Below, piece after piece: positions 41,581 through 50,637 of a DNA stretch of 64,000 nucleotides. The notes beneath the pieces are model-generated. The model made no database searches. It saw only the letters and a program-made list of their open reading frames with translations, and was not told the DNA's origin. The stretch comes from Algoriphagus sp. (GTDB lineage Bacteria > Bacteroidota > Bacteroidia > Cytophagales > Cyclobacteriaceae). The DNA is taken from contig NZ_JAMWZB010000013.1 in NCBI RefSeq assembly GCF_024305035.1, forward strand, positions 62,001 to 126,000, read 5' to 3'. Both the position numbers and the translations under genes were made by a program. How positions within the stretch are numbered: position 1 is the first letter of the stretch; each line of letters opens with the position of its first letter.

Positions 41581-42419
41581 AATTTCTTTTGATGGTAAAG
41601 TGTAAGACCCGCAATCGGGCTTTCAAGAATCAATTTAACATGTAATCCAATATCCATAGCCGCCTTTCGAAGAATGTCCGAGTTGTAATGGGCTATTGAG
41701 CCTACAAAGTTTACTGGCTTTTTGTCATAGTCTTGATACTTGCGTACATGTTTGGAGAAAAATTCCTGAAAGGAATCGTAAAAAAGCCGGTAACAATAAG
41801 GATTGGAGCTATGCTCGGTAATAAACCGGCAGAAACTCGCCATGTAACGATTAGGAAAGGGTTGGCGATAGACGTGATCCTGAATAATTTCACGAGTCAG
41901 ATGAAAGCGTGATAAGACTTCGGATTTGATCTGTTGAGGCATTTCATCGTTAATGAAGTCTTGGAGAAATTTTCTTCCCACGTATCCCCCTCCACCTTCA
42001 TCTCCCAAAATATAGCCTGGTGCTGGCCGTGAATCAATAATTTTTTCACCATCGTAATCGCAGCTATTGGATCCAGTGCCCAAAATACAGGCAATCCCTG
42101 CTTCATGGCCGCAGGTAGCATGGGCAGCAGCAGAGAGGTCATGATCTACCTCAATATGGGCCTCTGCAAACAGGGTCTGCAACGCCTGAACTACCTCTGC
42201 CTTTCGTTCGGGAGCAGAACACCCGGCCCCATAATAAAAAATTTGCTTCACCGACCCCTGCAAGTTGAGCAGAAATTCATCCCGCATCTGTAACGCCATC
42301 TCTTCGGAGGTTTGATAATAGGGATTAAATCCCACTCCTCGATGCTGGGTGATTTTTCCATCGGGATGGATGACACGCCAGTCGGTTTTACTCGAGCCAC
42401 TATCTGCTATTACTATCAT
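41577..42419 (-). CDS. BadF/BcrA-type ATPase, probable amino-sugar kinase
   Basis: 280 residues, ASKHA fold: phosphate-1 motif ADSGSSKTDWRV, ILGTGSNSCDYDG and a GDEGGGGYVG loop, as in N-acetylglucosamine kinases of this family. With murQ next to it, it probably phosphorylates GlcNAc or MurNAc released in wall turnover. Its ATG overlaps the stop of the cytochrome b5-like gene by four bases (ATGA), so translation is likely coupled. Confidence 0.88.
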   Translation of the reverse strand: MIVIADSGSSKTDWRVIHPDGKITQHRGVGFNPYYQTSEEMALQMRDEFLLNLQGSVKQIFYYGAGCSAPERKAEVVQALQTLFAEAHIEVDHDLSAAAHATCGHEAGIACILGTGSNSCDYDGEKIIDSRPAPGYILGDEGGGGYVGRKFLQDFINDEMPQQIKSEVLSRFHLTREIIQDHVYRQPFPNRYMASFCRFITEHSSNPYCYRLFYDSFQEFFSKHVRKYQDYDKKPVNFVGSIAHYNSDILRKAAMDIGLHVKLILESPIAGLTLYHQKKL

Positions 42420-42649
42420 AAATTCTCTAATTTTCCTACGGGCTCAAATCGATCAAATACCCGATGAGTATGCGGAGCATCGGAAAGTTCCTCTGTCAAA
42501 TCCTGACCTGCCCAATGTTCATAATGTTTTCCCTTTCTCCAAAGTTTGGAAGCACTCACATCATAAATAATTCCTTGGTAGGCCACCCAAATTTCAGGTC
42601 TATCCTGCCCATTTCGTAAGGCCAGCTGTTGCTTGGTATAAACCTTCAT
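42416..42649 (-). CDS. Mini cytochrome b5-like heme-binding protein
   Basis: 77 residues from ATG 42649, which shares its A with the upstream stop (TGATG); a TTG three bases earlier is the only alternative. Single cytochrome b5 domain with no membrane anchor: WVAYQGIIYDVSASKLW and the heme-ligand region HWAGQDLTEELSDAPH, whose His45 and His60 are the likely axial ligands. It is wedged between an arginase-fold gene and a sugar kinase, with overlaps on both sides. Its electron partner is unknown. Confidence 0.85.
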   Translation of the reverse strand: MKVYTKQQLALRNGQDRPEIWVAYQGIIYDVSASKLWRKGKHYEHWAGQDLTEELSDAPHTHRVFDRFEPVGKLENL

Positions 42650-43800
42650 CAAAGTAGCTTAATCTGCGCATTGATCCAGCGCTCCGGGATTTCTCCTTTT
42701 TGGGCGATCTGGTAGTCAGAATAGCTGCAGGGCACCGTACTCACCCGGTCAAATTTTTCGGTCTCATTATGCGGAATTTCCATCCACCATTTTCCGCTCT
42801 TTTTACTTTTGTAAAAAACCAAAGTATTAGGCTTGGTGTCTAAGGAAACGGTGTACTTAATGTAATCACTACTCTTGAAGGAAAGGCTGTCTTTTCTGGA
42901 ATAAAATCCCTCTATGAAGTACCATATCATGACTGCAGCAACTTTTGCAGTTTTATTGTGGGCATCATCATAATAGGGTTCATAACCGTAAATCCCCATA
43001 GAACTGAGCTTCTCATTCATTCCAGCAAACCAGCAGATTTGACAGGCTTCTTGCGCCGTCAAACCAAATGGCTGGGCATCGACGACTCCAGGTGCATCGG
43101 CCGATTGAATCGCACAAAGATCGAAACTCAACAAATCCGCATTTCGGATCATTGGTTCTATTTCTTTGAGTTCTTTTCGCACAATCCCCAGTCGCATATG
43201 GTCAAAATACAATTTCTCCATGACATTGATTAAAGATGGATCGACCAAAAAGCTCTGATAGGCAAGATGCGCATAGGAAAATAAAAAATTGGGCTGATGT
43301 AGGATGATTTCCTGAGTATGCTGATCGGCCATGGGTCCGGATTCCTCCAAGTCCAGTTTGGCGTCCACAGTCAATAAACTGACCAATTTTTTCATCTTTT
43401 GGTAAGACAGGTATTGGCCAAAATCCAAGTCATGAGTCCCTCCGATGTAGATTGGGAGAATCTGCTGCTTCATCAAATATTCCCCGACCTTCTGGATCCG
43501 TTCATAGGTTTCATTTAGGGTATCGCCGGGTATCAAGTCTCCCAAATCAGCTATCCGATAGGCTCCCATTCCTCTTTTTAGCTCGTAGAGCTTTTCCCTG
43601 ATTTCAGTTGCGCCACGTGCAATACTTTCCCCTTTTTTTATTCCACGATCTTCCTTGAGACCAACAAGGGCAATCTGAATCCCTTTCAAATCAGGAAACT
43701 CTTCCCCAAACCAATGGATCTGCTTGAAGAAGGAATTTTCAGCATATTTTTTTTGCCAAAGAAACTCGGCTACCGGTTCAAAAAAAGAATGTATACTCAT
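42649..43800 (-). CDS. Arginase/formimidoylglutamase-fold protein with altered metal site
   Basis: 383 residues, ureohydrolase fold. GGTHD (120-124) keeps the first metal His, but the second motif is DAKLD (146-150, His replaced by Lys148) and the third SFDLC (225-229, second Asp replaced by Cys229). So two of the usual six manganese ligands are changed. Annotated relatives are called formimidoylglutamase, but no other hut gene is nearby. It overlaps the mini cytochrome b5 gene by one base. Activity as a hydrolase is doubtful. Confidence 0.8.
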   Translation of the reverse strand: MSIHSFFEPVAEFLWQKKYAENSFFKQIHWFGEEFPDLKGIQIALVGLKEDRGIKKGESIARGATEIREKLYELKRGMGAYRIADLGDLIPGDTLNETYERIQKVGEYLMKQQILPIYIGGTHDLDFGQYLSYQKMKKLVSLLTVDAKLDLEESGPMADQHTQEIILHQPNFLFSYAHLAYQSFLVDPSLINVMEKLYFDHMRLGIVRKELKEIEPMIRNADLLSFDLCAIQSADAPGVVDAQPFGLTAQEACQICWFAGMNEKLSSMGIYGYEPYYDDAHNKTAKVAAVMIWYFIEGFYSRKDSLSFKSSDYIKYTVSLDTKPNTLVFYKSKKSGKWWMEIPHNETEKFDRVSTVPCSYSDYQIAQKGEIPERWINAQIKLL

Positions 43801-43847
43801 AAAAGAAGGGTGGATATGCGGTAAAAATAATCAAAAACCCGCCCAAA

Positions 43848-43875
43848 AATAAAAAAATCCCGCCGAAGCGGGATT
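43848..43875 (-). terminator. Rho-independent terminator of nqrF
   Basis: On the minus strand AATCCCGC-TTCG-GCGGGATT followed by seven T: a perfect hairpin with a UUCG loop, 12 bp past the nqrF stop. Confidence 0.93.
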
Positions 43876-43886
43876 ATTCAAGGAGA

Positions 43887-45191
43887 TTATCCTCCAAAGT
43901 CATCAAATCTAATATTCTCTTGCGGAATTCCTAGATCATCGAGCATTTTCAAAACTGCCGCATTCATCAAAGGAGGGCCGCAAAGGTAGTACTCTACTTC
44001 ATCTGGTTCGGGATGATCCTTCAGGTAGTTGTCGTACAATACCTGGTGAATAAACCCTACATAGCCATCCCCTTCCTTATCATCGAGTGATTTTTTGATT
44101 TTCCAGTTATCCTCAGGAAGCGGTTCGGAAAGTCCGATATGAAAATTAAAGTTTGGAAAGTCTTTTTCAATATTTCTGAAGTGAGGAGTATAGAACAATT
44201 CCTTCTTAGATCGACCTCCATACCAATAGGAAACTTTTCTACTGGTCTTTTCCGTGTGGAAAAGGTGGAAGATGTGTGATCTAAGCGGAGCCATACCTGC
44301 ACCACCACCGATGTAAATCATTTCTCTATCAGTAGGATTGATGTGGAATTCACCATAAGGTCCAGAGATGGTTACTTTATCTCCTGGCTTTCTGGAGAAA
44401 ACGTAGGAGGAACATACTCCCGGATTGACATCCATCCACTTGTTATTGGCCCGGTCCCATGGTGGAGTAGCAATACGAATGGTCAACATCACAATGTTTC
44501 CTTCCGCTGGGTGATTGGCCATAGAGTAAGCACGGAAGAGCTCCTCATCATTTTTCATCACCAGATCCCAAAGGCCAAATTTGTCCCAATCGCTTTTGTA
44601 CACATCGGCCGGGTGACCCAACTCAGGATGTGGAGTGATATCCATATCCTTGAAATTGACCGTAATCTCAGGAACATCAATTTGAATATAGCCTCCCGAT
44701 TCGAAATCTAAATTTTCTCCTTCTGGTAGCTTTACTTTAAATTCTTTGATAAAGGTTGAAACGTTGTAATTGGAGATTACCTCACAGTCCCACTTCTTAA
44801 TACCAAAAATTTCTTCTGGTACTCGAATTTTCATATCCTGCTTCACCTTTACCTGACAGGCAAGACGAACGTTTCCTTGCTGCTCAGCTCGGCTGAGATG
44901 CCCTACTTCAGTGGGAAGAACCTCCCCTCCTCCTTCTTCGACCACGCACTTGCACATGGCACACGTACCGCCTCCACCACAGGCAGATGGAAGAAAAATT
45001 TTCTGATTGCCCAACGTGGACAACAAGCTCACACCAGCAGAGGTGACAATTGGCTTGCTGTCATCCCCATTGATGACAATTTTAACATCTCCAGAATTGA
45101 CCAATTTGGACTGGGCAAAAAGGAGGATAAATACCAGTAGCAAAATAATCAGCGTAAATGCTACGATGGATGTAATAATTACAGAACCCAT
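43887..45191 (-). CDS. nqrF: Na+-translocating NADH:quinone reductase subunit F
   Basis: 434 residues, slightly longer than the usual about 410. One N-terminal transmembrane helix, a 2Fe-2S ferredoxin domain with Cys71, 77, 80 and 112 ([12 protein letters not shown] and LACQ), then FAD/NAD-binding ferredoxin-reductase domain with RAYSMAN and [14 protein letters not shown]. It takes electrons from NADH into the Na+ pump. The remaining nqrA-E genes are not in the window, though nqrF is usually last in that operon; here it has its own promoter and terminator. Confidence 0.95.
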   Translation of the reverse strand: MGSVIITSIVAFTLIILLLVFILLFAQSKLVNSGDVKIVINGDDSKPIVTSAGVSLLSTLGNQKIFLPSACGGGGTCAMCKCVVEEGGGEVLPTEVGHLSRAEQQGNVRLACQVKVKQDMKIRVPEEIFGIKKWDCEVISNYNVSTFIKEFKVKLPEGENLDFESGGYIQIDVPEITVNFKDMDITPHPELGHPADVYKSDWDKFGLWDLVMKNDEELFRAYSMANHPAEGNIVMLTIRIATPPWDRANNKWMDVNPGVCSSYVFSRKPGDKVTISGPYGEFHINPTDREMIYIGGGAGMAPLRSHIFHLFHTEKTSRKVSYWYGGRSKKELFYTPHFRNIEKDFPNFNFHIGLSEPLPEDNWKIKKSLDDKEGDGYVGFIHQVLYDNYLKDHPEPDEVEYYLCGPPLMNAAVLKMLDDLGIPQENIRFDDFGG

Positions 45192-45241
45192 GAAATTTTG
45201 GTTTTACTTTTCGTATGGATTGAATCCCACAATTGGGAACA

Positions 45242-45275
45242 CAAATATATTTATTAATCAACAAATGCGGCCAAA
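45242..45275 (-). promoter_or_regulatory. Promoter of nqrF
   Basis: On the minus strand TTTG, a 22-bp spacer, then TATATTTG match both Bacteroidota elements. The -7 element lies 50 bp before the nqrF start. Confidence 0.55.
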
Positions 45276-45280
45276 ACCAG

Positions 45281-45310
45281 GCTCAATTTTGCTCAATTTT
45301 GCCCAATTTA
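45281..45310 (+). repeat. Three tandem 10-bp repeats upstream of nqrF
   Basis: GCTCAATTTT, GCTCAATTTT and GCCCAATTTA in a row, six bases beyond the predicted -33 element of the nqrF promoter. Ten-base spacing puts the copies on one face of the helix; a regulator-binding role is only a guess. Confidence 0.6.
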
Positions 45311-45337
45311 AACCTTAGATTTTTATAGGATAACTGA

Positions 45338-46180
45338 TTAATTGTTCAAGAGGTTTAACAAAGTGGTCAACCTGTTTTTCAACTGCCTCCGATCGATGAT
45401 GAAATCCAGAAATCCGTGTTCCAAAACAAATTCTGAACTTTGGAATCCTTTCGGTAAATCCTTGCCAATGGTCTCTCTAATCACCCGAGGACCGGCAAAA
45501 CCAATCAACGCTTCGGGCTCAGCGATGTTAAAATCCCCCAACATCGCATAGGATGCAGTTACTCCCCCAGTAGTAGGATCGGTGAGCAGGGAAATGTAAG
45601 GTATAGCTGCTTGGTCTAGAAGTGCCAGCTTGGCGGAAGTCTTGGCCATTTGCATAAGCGAAAATCCTGCCTCCATCATCCGGGCTCCCCCAGACTTGGA
45701 AATCATCAAAAAAGGAATTTTATGTTTCAGGGAATAATCGATCGCTCGAGCGATTTTTTCTCCCACTACTGATCCCATGGATCCCCCAATAAAATTGAAG
45801 TCCATGCAAGCTACCACTAAGGACAAGCCATTCATTTTGCCATGGGCAGTCCGCACTGCGTCATTGAGCTCGGTTTTTTCGATGGTGGCCGAAATCCGGG
45901 AAGTATAGGGTTTGGTATCTGAAAATTTTAGTGGATCACCGGATTTCATGTCTTTGTCCAGCTCCGTGAATTTATTATTGTCAAAAAGAATTTCGAAATA
46001 CTCCTTGGAACCAATTTTGACGTGAAAGTCATCATCAGGACACACAAAGGCATTATTTTTCAGTTCTCGGGTATGGATGATATTTCCATTCGGAGTTTTG
46101 AACCACAAACCATCCGGCGCATCTTTCTTCTCTGCGGTTGAGGTTTTGATCCCTTTATCAGTTCGTTTAAACCAAGCCAT
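45338..46180 (-). CDS. accD: Acetyl-CoA carboxylase carboxyltransferase beta subunit, degenerate zinc ribbon
   Basis: 280 residues, close to the usual about 280-300. The crotonase-like core is intact ([20 protein letters not shown] and [19 protein letters not shown]). The N-terminal zinc ribbon, normally four Cys, keeps only Cys47: the others read Thr29, Gly32 and Asp50 (GLWFKTPNG and VCPDD). AccD with AccA transfers the carboxyl group to acetyl-CoA for fatty-acid synthesis. It stands alone; accA is not in the window. Confidence 0.95.
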   Translation of the reverse strand: MAWFKRTDKGIKTSTAEKKDAPDGLWFKTPNGNIIHTRELKNNAFVCPDDDFHVKIGSKEYFEILFDNNKFTELDKDMKSGDPLKFSDTKPYTSRISATIEKTELNDAVRTAHGKMNGLSLVVACMDFNFIGGSMGSVVGEKIARAIDYSLKHKIPFLMISKSGGARMMEAGFSLMQMAKTSAKLALLDQAAIPYISLLTDPTTGGVTASYAMLGDFNIAEPEALIGFAGPRVIRETIGKDLPKGFQSSEFVLEHGFLDFIIDRRQLKNRLTTLLNLLNN

Positions 46181-46217
46181 ATTGAGTTTTTAGATTTTTT
46201 TGACGAGTCAAAGAGTA

Positions 46218-46248
46218 CAAATTTAGACCATAATTCCATTAAATAAAA
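46218..46248 (-). promoter_or_regulatory. Promoter of accD
   Basis: On the minus strand TTTT, a 19-bp spacer and TAAATTTG; the -7 element matches TAnnTTTG exactly, 38 bp before the accD start. Confidence 0.5.
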
Positions 46249-46315
46249 TGAAAGCGGGAGATGTGACTGGAATGAAGCCAGAAAGCGGGCACTATCCATT
46301 GCCCTAAAATTCAAT

Positions 46316-46345
46316 TTCTCTGCTCGCATATTTCTTCTAATTTTG
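46316..46345 (+). promoter_or_regulatory. Possible promoter of cstA
   Basis: TAATTTTG (46338-46345) matches the -7 element exactly, with TTTC about 18 bp upstream in place of TTTG. It lies 54 bp before the cstA start, divergent from the accD promoter. Confidence 0.4.
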
Positions 46346-46398
46346 AAATAGAAAGAAAATTAACCTTTTCAAAACCCATCATAACTAAGCCCAAAGAA

Positions 46399-48033
46399 AT
46401 GAATCTTCCTCTCTTACTGGTATTATCGGCTGGATTGTTATTTCTGGCTTACAAGTTTTACGGTTCATTTGTTTACAAAAAATTTGGACTTTCGGACAAA
46501 AATCAAGCTCCCTCTCATACCCTGAGGGATGGAGTAGATTATGAACCCAGCAAACCCATCGTCGTTTTGGGTCATCATTTTGCATCCATCGCCGGAGCAG
46601 GACCGATCGTCGGTCCGATTATCGCAGTAACTTTTGGATGGATTCCAGCGGTGATTTGGATACTGGTTGGGGGAATATTTTTTGGAGCAGTGCATGATTT
46701 GGGAAGCATGGCAGCCTCTCTGCGCACGGAGGGCAAATCCATTGGAGTGATTATCAGAAATCAAATTGGACTTCGGGGAAAACAATTATTTATTATTTTC
46801 AGCTTTTCTACCCTGATCTTGGTCATTGGGGTCTTTGCGGATATCATTGCTAAGACCTTTGTGAGTAATCCAGGAGTAGCTTCCGCATCTATTCTTTTTA
46901 TTCTTCTTGCCCTGGCCTTTGGACTAGCAAACCGGTTCCTTGGAAACCGAAAAACCGCTTTCTTTCTGATCAGCGTCATCGGGGTCATGTTGATGTATTA
47001 TTTTGTTTACTTGGGCATGCAAATTCCTTTTGCACTTGACTATCGACTCTGGATTTTACTGCTTTTGGGCTATGCATTTGTGGCTTCGGTTACTCCAGTA
47101 AGTATGCTCTTGCAGCCCCGGGATTATTTGAATAGCTTTTTGCTTTATGGAATGATGATCGCCGCCATTGCAGGGGTTTTTGTCGCCAATCCAGAAATCA
47201 AGATGAGCAATGAGGTGAGCCTTTCTTCGGAAAACTTGGGCTATATCTTCCCTGTTCTCTTCGTCACCATTGCCTGCGGAGCCATCAGTGGATTTCATTC
47301 GCTTGTTGCTTCAGGAACCACTTCCAAACAACTAGACAAAGAATCCGATGCCAAAATGGTAGGCTTTGGTGGAATGCTGATCGAGTCATTTTTGGCTATT
47401 ATCTCGGTAGGAGCTGTGGTTGTGTTGACAAAAGGGGAATACATGGAGCGGTTGGGAGTGGAAGGCCCGGTAGCGCTTTTTTCAACCGGACTTGGGGGAA
47501 TGATCGCCAGCTTGGGGATTTCTGAGCAATTTGCCGTTGGATTTGTAGCCCTTACCGTTTCAGCCTTTGCACTGACCACCTTGGATACCTGCACGAGATT
47601 GGCGCGATTTACGGTTCAGGAATATTTTGAGGACATGCCTCATCCTTCGGCGCAATTCCTTTCAAAAAACCGCTATATCTCCACCGCTTTGGTGGTGATC
47701 TTTTCGGTCTTATTACTTGCCTCCGGAGAATTCACCACGCTTTGGCCGATCTTTGGTTCTGCCAATCAACTTTTGGCAGCGCTTGCCTTGTTAACCATCG
47801 CCGTTTGGATGATTCGAAAGAAAGAAAATGCGCTTTTTGTCACCATTCCCATGTTTTTTATGTTCACGGTTACCTTAGCTTCTTTGGGGCTTTTTGCTTG
47901 GAAAAATTTTCAGAATCAAGTCTACGTGCTTTCCATTATTGCTACTTTATTATTTAGCTTGGCGATCGCCTTGCTAGTATTGGCTACCCAAAGCATCAAA
48001 AAAGAAATCAAAGAGCCCGCAAAGGCACTTTGA
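46399..48033 (+). CDS. cstA: Carbon starvation protein CstA-family transporter
   Basis: 544 residues with about 14 transmembrane helices, shorter than E. coli CstA (about 700) but of common size in Bacteroidota. CstA landmarks: FASIAGAGPIVGPIIA, HDLGSMAASLR, SGFHSLVASGTTSKQL and FGSANQLLAALALL. The family imports peptides or pyruvate. It is convergent with the haloperoxidase gene, with 12 bp between stops. Confidence 0.93.
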   Translation: MNLPLLLVLSAGLLFLAYKFYGSFVYKKFGLSDKNQAPSHTLRDGVDYEPSKPIVVLGHHFASIAGAGPIVGPIIAVTFGWIPAVIWILVGGIFFGAVHDLGSMAASLRTEGKSIGVIIRNQIGLRGKQLFIIFSFSTLILVIGVFADIIAKTFVSNPGVASASILFILLALAFGLANRFLGNRKTAFFLISVIGVMLMYYFVYLGMQIPFALDYRLWILLLLGYAFVASVTPVSMLLQPRDYLNSFLLYGMMIAAIAGVFVANPEIKMSNEVSLSSENLGYIFPVLFVTIACGAISGFHSLVASGTTSKQLDKESDAKMVGFGGMLIESFLAIISVGAVVVLTKGEYMERLGVEGPVALFSTGLGGMIASLGISEQFAVGFVALTVSAFALTTLDTCTRLARFTVQEYFEDMPHPSAQFLSKNRYISTALVVIFSVLLLASGEFTTLWPIFGSANQLLAALALLTIAVWMIRKKENALFVTIPMFFMFTVTLASLGLFAWKNFQNQVYVLSIIATLLFSLAIALLVLATQSIKKEIKEPAKAL

Positions 48034-48045
48034 TTTCTATACGTT

Positions 48046-49575
48046 TCAGTCAGCACCATCACTTTTTGCCTGATCAATGGTATACTGGGCCACTTGGATT
48101 CCTTGAGTAGTTCCAACATCCGCATCGAAGGTCCAGTGAATCCCTCCATAAACTCTAGATTGCGCGGCTTCTTTCGCCCATCCTCTTACCTGATTGGCCT
48201 CCTGAGGAAATAGATAAGCCAAGACTTCTGCTCCAGCTGCTGAAAATGCAGAATGGCCTGAAGTATAAGCCGGAAAATTAGGTGTGCCGGCGATGGTTTC
48301 AAATCCATCGATCATTTGAATGGGACGTGGGTAATAATAGTAATATTTCGCATCCCAGCAACTTATCCCTGCATCCATAATCGCCATGTTAAGATAGGCT
48401 AGGGTACGGGCAGATTTCAGGGTATTTAATCTATACTTGACAATAAAGCGGTTAGCAAATTCATTCCAATGCCCGGGAGGGGTATAGGTCCCTAATCCAT
48501 CCTGCCAAAAATTGGCAATTCGCCTACGTTCTACGGTTCGGTTTGCCTCGTATTCCTTAAGCAATCTCACATCCTCCAAATATTCTGGAGAACCTGGAGC
48601 AGGAGGAACAGGGGGTCGAGTTACCTCCACGTTGGGAACATTCCACATAGTCACCTGTCCAAATAAAGGGGTCAATCCAACTGGACGCTGAGGCACCTCC
48701 AAGTTTTCCCATTTCCATCCAAATCGTTCAAATGCCGCATTGGCTAGGGAGTCCGAGACAGACTTGGGTGCTTGGGCATTTTTCATTCCATCACTGCCTG
48801 CTCGCTGTAGCGCTATAGCGGCAATTTCTTTCCCAATAATCACCCCTGCATCCAGATCACTTTCCACATGGCTGCCAGAAAGCATTAAGGCTTGAAGATG
48901 ATCTTTCTCAAGATTTTCAAGGTAATCCGCCTCCAAGGGAAACATTGCTTTCAAAACAGCAACAGATGCGGCCGCTACCACCGCCCCATCTGAAGGATAG
49001 GAAGGAATGGGATGGGACACCCATTCATGGGAAATGGAAGAATCAACTTGGTAAGGAGCGGCTCTATCGAAAGTGAATTTGTAATGCCATGCAGTAATTA
49101 ATCCATCAAATTGAGCCACCGATAGGTAAGCCAGTGCCCTACTCGCGTAAGGCGGGTGGGCAAATGGAAAGGCAGGTGGTCCTGCTGGGTTTGCCGGATT
49201 GGGAAGGGTGTAGGTTCCGTCCGCATTGGGACCCGGAATCAAATTATACTTGGCAATCAACTCCAAAGCAATTTCATTCCACCTGACTACAGGATTATTG
49301 GTCCACCGCTGAACTGAGGCTCTTTCCTGCTGACTTGCCTGGGCAAGTAACTGCTTGAGCTCTTCCAGCTCCACTTGGTATTCTCCAGAGCCTACCGGCG
49401 AAGGAGTTGGAATTTCAATCGTGGACCCGCTTTGAACCAAAACCGGTTTCCAAGTTCCTCCATGTTCATCCAGTGACGAAAAAGCATAGCTTTCAAATTG
49501 CAGCTCGGTAGGAAGGTCTCTAATGCAAGAATAAAAAATCCCTGCTAGTAGGAGTAATATTAGTAATTTTTTCAT
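48046..49575 (-). CDS. Vanadium haloperoxidase/PAP2-type lipoprotein
   Basis: 509 residues. Signal peptide with lipobox FYSC (Cys17). The C-terminal half has all three PAP2/vanadium-peroxidase motifs: KYYYYYPRP (K-x6-RP), YTSGHSAFSAAG (SGH) and RVYGGIHWTFDAD (R-x5-H). The large N-terminal half is the helical bundle seen in haloperoxidase-like proteins. It may be a phosphatase or a halide/vanadate oxidase; sequence alone does not decide. It follows the two coupled barrel genes with repeat copy C between. Confidence 0.88.
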   Translation of the reverse strand: MKKLLILLLLAGIFYSCIRDLPTELQFESYAFSSLDEHGGTWKPVLVQSGSTIEIPTPSPVGSGEYQVELEELKQLLAQASQQERASVQRWTNNPVVRWNEIALELIAKYNLIPGPNADGTYTLPNPANPAGPPAFPFAHPPYASRALAYLSVAQFDGLITAWHYKFTFDRAAPYQVDSSISHEWVSHPIPSYPSDGAVVAAASVAVLKAMFPLEADYLENLEKDHLQALMLSGSHVESDLDAGVIIGKEIAAIALQRAGSDGMKNAQAPKSVSDSLANAAFERFGWKWENLEVPQRPVGLTPLFGQVTMWNVPNVEVTRPPVPPAPGSPEYLEDVRLLKEYEANRTVERRRIANFWQDGLGTYTPPGHWNEFANRFIVKYRLNTLKSARTLAYLNMAIMDAGISCWDAKYYYYYPRPIQMIDGFETIAGTPNFPAYTSGHSAFSAAGAEVLAYLFPQEANQVRGWAKEAAQSRVYGGIHWTFDADVGTTQGIQVAQYTIDQAKSDGAD

Positions 49576-49584
49576 GTGTTTATA

Positions 49585-49663
49585 ATTGTCTTTTAGCAGT
49601 CAGATGGAATGCCCTGGATAATTATTCCACTGTGTGAGATTTATTCTCATGGGCATTTCATGC
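49585..49663 (+). repeat. Intergenic repeat, copy C
   Basis: About 79 bp. Its left part ATTGTCTTTTAGCAGTCAGA matches copy A2 with two changes, and its right part CTCATGGGCATTTCATGC is a variant of the common end. Arms GGAATGCCC / GGGCATTTC and GAGA / TCTC can fold. It fills the gap between the haloperoxidase start and the preceding barrel gene. Confidence 0.6.
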
Positions 49664-49665
49664 TT

Positions 49666-50637
49666 TTAGTTTTTTATTCCGAATTGGTAGGTGACTCCCA
49701 TCCCCCATGAGGACATCTCAGGCATATTCCTGCCGTCCACCACTTGATTCCAATAACCCAAAACTCCCAATCCTTTGAGGTTTTGGAAATAATAGTGTGC
49801 AAATCCACCCAATCGGGTAAAATCTACCTTATTGGTTGGTTGTGGTGCATTGTATGCCCGGATATCATCACCTGAAGTTGAACTTTGGGTGGAAAGTGTA
49901 GCTTCTACTCGCAAAGAATTCTGCCAGAACCATTTTCCAAGAGATAAATCAAAATTGATCGAATTGGGCACATCCATCCAAGGCGTGAAGTAACTCCCAT
50001 TGTTATAATAATATTCTCGCTCAGCCTTGGTATATCCTTTCCATGAATAGCCAGCTACTGCCCGAGCATAAAATCCTCGGGCTAATTGGTAATGTCCCAG
50101 TAGTCGCCAAGCCAACTGTGGGGTTTTCAAGCCCAAACTATAGGGCTGATAATCGGATAAATAATTCGAAACCGGTACCGAAAGCATCGCAGATGCTAGT
50201 AGGCTTACCTGACGTTTTTCAGTTCGTTTATCCAAAATTTGGTATTTGAGCCCGGTTGAAAGATCCTGTAATCCAGATGTTCCGGCAAACTTGCCTCCAT
50301 TGGGAATCGTTGAATTGGTCTGGACATACGGCAATCCTAAGTAGAAGTCCAGCTGATCGGTAATCCCATAAGCAGCCATGACCATGGCTGTCCTACGCTG
50401 CACCGTAGCAATGGTACCATTTTTCCTCAGCACCTCTCCTTCCCAATACTGATCGAATTTTCCAAATTCATAGTTGACTAAAATACACACATCCTGTTTT
50501 GGCATCATTAATTCATCCAACGGTGTCTGTCCAAATGCACTCTGAGAAATGAGATGCAGACAGAGTAGGAATGAGATCGAAATCCAGATTTTATTTTCTA
50601 GTTTCATTTTCATAGTGCTAAGTTTAACCCTTTTCAT
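49666..50637 (-). CDS. Outer-membrane beta-barrel protein, porin-like (second of pair)
   Basis: 323 residues. Signal peptide ending SAFGQ, then a beta-rich chain with repeated amphipathic strands (DQLDFYLGLPYVQTNS, SSWGMGVTYQFG), resembling the MetA-pathway-of-phenol-degradation transporter-like barrels. The ATG overlaps the stop of the upstream barrel gene (ATGA), favouring the 50637 start over ATG 50613. Substrate unknown. Confidence 0.75.
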   Translation of the reverse strand: MKRVKLSTMKMKLENKIWISISFLLCLHLISQSAFGQTPLDELMMPKQDVCILVNYEFGKFDQYWEGEVLRKNGTIATVQRRTAMVMAAYGITDQLDFYLGLPYVQTNSTIPNGGKFAGTSGLQDLSTGLKYQILDKRTEKRQVSLLASAMLSVPVSNYLSDYQPYSLGLKTPQLAWRLLGHYQLARGFYARAVAGYSWKGYTKAEREYYYNNGSYFTPWMDVPNSINFDLSLGKWFWQNSLRVEATLSTQSSTSGDDIRAYNAPQPTNKVDFTRLGGFAHYYFQNLKGLGVLGYWNQVVDGRNMPEMSSWGMGVTYQFGIKN

